NCBI RefSeq assembly: GCF_041737845.1
Contig: NZ_JBGSQX010000080.1
Location: 1-64,000, forward strand
Length of the DNA stretch: 64,000 bases
Reading direction: 5' to 3'
Origin: Desulfococcus sp041737845
GTDB taxonomy: Bacteria > Desulfobacterota > Desulfobacteria > Desulfobacterales > Desulfococcaceae
Under the pieces are notes generated by a model. That model was not told where the DNA came from. It was given only the letters and a program-made list of their open reading frames with translations, and ran no database searches. This document shows positions 62,731 through 64,000 of this stretch, one piece after another. Positions within the stretch are counted from its first letter, which is position 1; every line of letters starts with the position of its first letter. Made by a program: the position numbers and the translations under genes.

Positions 62731-62766
62731 AGGCTCGATCTGACCAGCGCTGGACAGAGCGAGCCT
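62731..62766 (-). terminator. Imperfect 36-base palindrome after the TonB receptor gene
   Basis: AGGCTCG (62731-62737) and CGAGCCT (62760-62766) enclose two further paired blocks, ending in a CCAGCGCTGG centre (62744-62753). It lies 15 bases past the receptor stop on the minus strand. No T tract follows directly, so termination may be rho-assisted, or the structure may protect the 3' end. Confidence 0.5.
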
Positions 62767-62781
62767 TCGATTCGGACCTCA

Positions 62782-64000
62782 TCACCATGTTTTTCTGAGG
62801 GTGATCCGGGCCGACGCAGGCGGTCCCTCCATGAGGCCATAAGTCCCGGGGGTTTCGTACCGGGTGTTCGCCACATTGTCGACGGCCAACTCGAGATCCA
62901 GACCGGGGTAACCGACATCGTGAATGGTCCCGTTGAGATCCAGGGTCCAGAACCCGGAAGCGGAGAAGGACCGGAAGGCCGGATTGTCCGGATCGGTCTC
63001 GTCCAGATAGACCAGGTCTCTTTCCGAAGCGTATCCGGCGCGCACATAGGCGGTGAATTTTTCGTTCGGCCGCCAGGCGCCGGTAAGATTGAACAGGGTT
63101 TTTGCGCCGATGTCGTAAGGGTAGTTCAGGTCCATGAAGGTGTCCGGGTCGGGAAATTGAATCTGGACATAGGAGAAGGTCTCCTCGGGTCCGGCGTTGT
63201 TCATCAGCGTCAGGTTGGCGTAAATGTCGAGGGTGGCATGGGGGGACAGCCGCCCCTCAAGCTCGACGCCGTAGATGTCCTGATGGTTGGGTTGGGACAG
63301 TCCCGCATAGGTATCCTCCATGATATGGTTGTCGATGCGATTGAAAAATCCGCCGATCTTGGCATTGACTTGTTTCAGCGGCTCCCATGCCGCCTGGAGA
63401 TTGACGCTGGTGATCCGTTCCAGGTCCACGTCATCGCCCTCGAGAAGCTGTTTGGCGAACGGCGTCCGGTAGGCATTGCCGACAATCAGTTTGAATATCC
63501 ATTCGTCTGAGAGCGGCCAGGACGCCCCGGTATTGTAGCTGATGTGGTCTTTGTAGGCGTCGTGGTCATCGTACCGGAGCCCGAGCCAGACATCCGCACT
63601 GCCGATCCTGTGGCTGTATTGTCCGAACACGGACCAGAGTCGCGTGGCGTAATCCTCCTGGGTGATCACGGGCAGGAGAAACCGGTTGTCCGGATCCAGA
63701 AATTTCGGCAGGTAGCCCTCCCAGATGATGGCGTCCTTGATTCGCTTCTCCCGGTAGGAAAGCCCGCCGGTGAACTGGTTCTTGCCGGAGCCCACGGCCC
63801 GGTCGTAAGTCAGCTCGGCGAATGAGGTGCTCTCCCTGCTGGCGTATTCCCGGTCGATGACCCGGGTTTCCGCATTGAGCCATGTCTGGAGGAGCGTCGC
63901 CCGAAGGAGGGATTTCCGGTCGATATCCAATTTCGATTCCAGCTTGACGTAATTCATCGGGTCGTCGAGGCTTTCCCCCCAGGAGAGGTTTTTCTCCATG
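62782..64000 (-). CDS. TonB-dependent outer-membrane receptor, C-terminal part
   Basis: The frame runs off the window, so only about the last 406 residues of the protein are present. They form alternating amphipathic beta strands of a 22-strand barrel (ATLDIYANLTLMNNAGPEE, KTLFNLTGAWRPNEKFTAYVRAGYASERDL, FWTLDLNGTIHDVG) and end in ASARITLRKTW, the terminal aromatic residue needed for outer-membrane insertion. LELAVDNVANTRYETPGTYGLMEGP is the family's penultimate segment. The substrate (siderophore, corrinoid, metal or sugar) cannot be told, because the plug domain lies outside the window. Confidence 0.9.
   Translation of the reverse strand, partial: MEKNLSWGESLDDPMNYVKLESKLDIDRKSLLRATLLQTWLNAETRVIDREYASRESTSFAELTYDRAVGSGKNQFTGGLSYREKRIKDAIIWEGYLPKFLDPDNRFLLPVITQEDYATRLWSVFGQYSHRIGSADVWLGLRYDDHDAYKDHISYNTGASWPLSDEWIFKLIVGNAYRTPFAKQLLEGDDVDLERITSVNLQAAWEPLKQVNAKIGGFFNRIDNHIMEDTYAGLSQPNHQDIYGVELEGRLSPHATLDIYANLTLMNNAGPEETFSYVQIQFPDPDTFMDLNYPYDIGAKTLFNLTGAWRPNEKFTAYVRAGYASERDLVYLDETDPDNPAFRSFSASGFWTLDLNGTIHDVGYPGLDLELAVDNVANTRYETPGTYGLMEGPPASARITLRKTW

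Overview
The window looks like chromosomal DNA of a GC-rich Desulfobacterota bacterium, probably a Desulfobacteraceae/Desulfosarcinaceae-type sulfate reducer. This is inferred from gene content: an EF-G paralogue, an LDH-like malate dehydrogenase, an OFA transporter beside acetyl-CoA synthetase, MglA/DUF4388/PilZ genes, an apparent selenoprotein, and a TonB receptor with an outer-membrane polysaccharide locus. No rRNA, tRNA, CRISPR array, insertion sequence or phage gene was seen.

Layout. 0-4.9 kb: uvrB-uvrC, converging on malate dehydrogenase. 5-8.5 kb: a small signalling set (helical-repeat protein, MglA-type GTPase, DUF4388/cyclic-nucleotide-binding-like protein, PilZ protein). 8.5-10.3 kb: purC overlapping a ParB-like gene. 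10.3-15.1 kb: an AT-rich spacer, TetR regulator, OFA-family transporter and acetyl-CoA synthetase. 15.3-18.7 kb: a catalytically degenerate site-2-protease homologue, a cytidylate-kinase-like protein, a spore-photoproduct-lyase-like radical SAM protein and an EI24/CysZ-like membrane protein. 18.7-25.7 kb, minus strand: EF-G paralogue, tlyA-dxs, xseB-xseA and an unknown gene. 25.8 kb: a Bax-inhibitor-1 homologue.

26.5-51.6 kb is a minus-strand surface-polysaccharide locus of about 25 kb, with many start/stop overlaps. It runs from a Wzm/Wzt ABC exporter through tailoring enzymes (sulfotransferase, acyltransferase, methyltransferase-like coiled-coil protein) and about ten glycosyltransferases to a GtrA/GtrB/GT-C trio, GlmM, a GlmU-like beta-helix protein and a Wzx-like flippase. 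Two adjacent genes carry C-terminal coiled coils, one built from exact 21-residue repeats. They look like a WbdD-style chain-length ruler split over two proteins.

51.6-64 kb encodes exported proteins. The strongest discovery is at 51724-52941. A UshA/metallophosphatase-like secreted protein is interrupted by one in-frame UGA, which is followed at the expected distance by a hairpin with a GGUCUU apical loop, so it is very probably a selenoprotein. An overlapping lipoprotein follows. On the other strand are a transglutaminase-elicitor-like protein, an anchored unknown protein, two tandem near-duplicate secreted proteins, a two-domain CAP/SCP protein and the 3' part of a TonB-dependent receptor that leaves the window.
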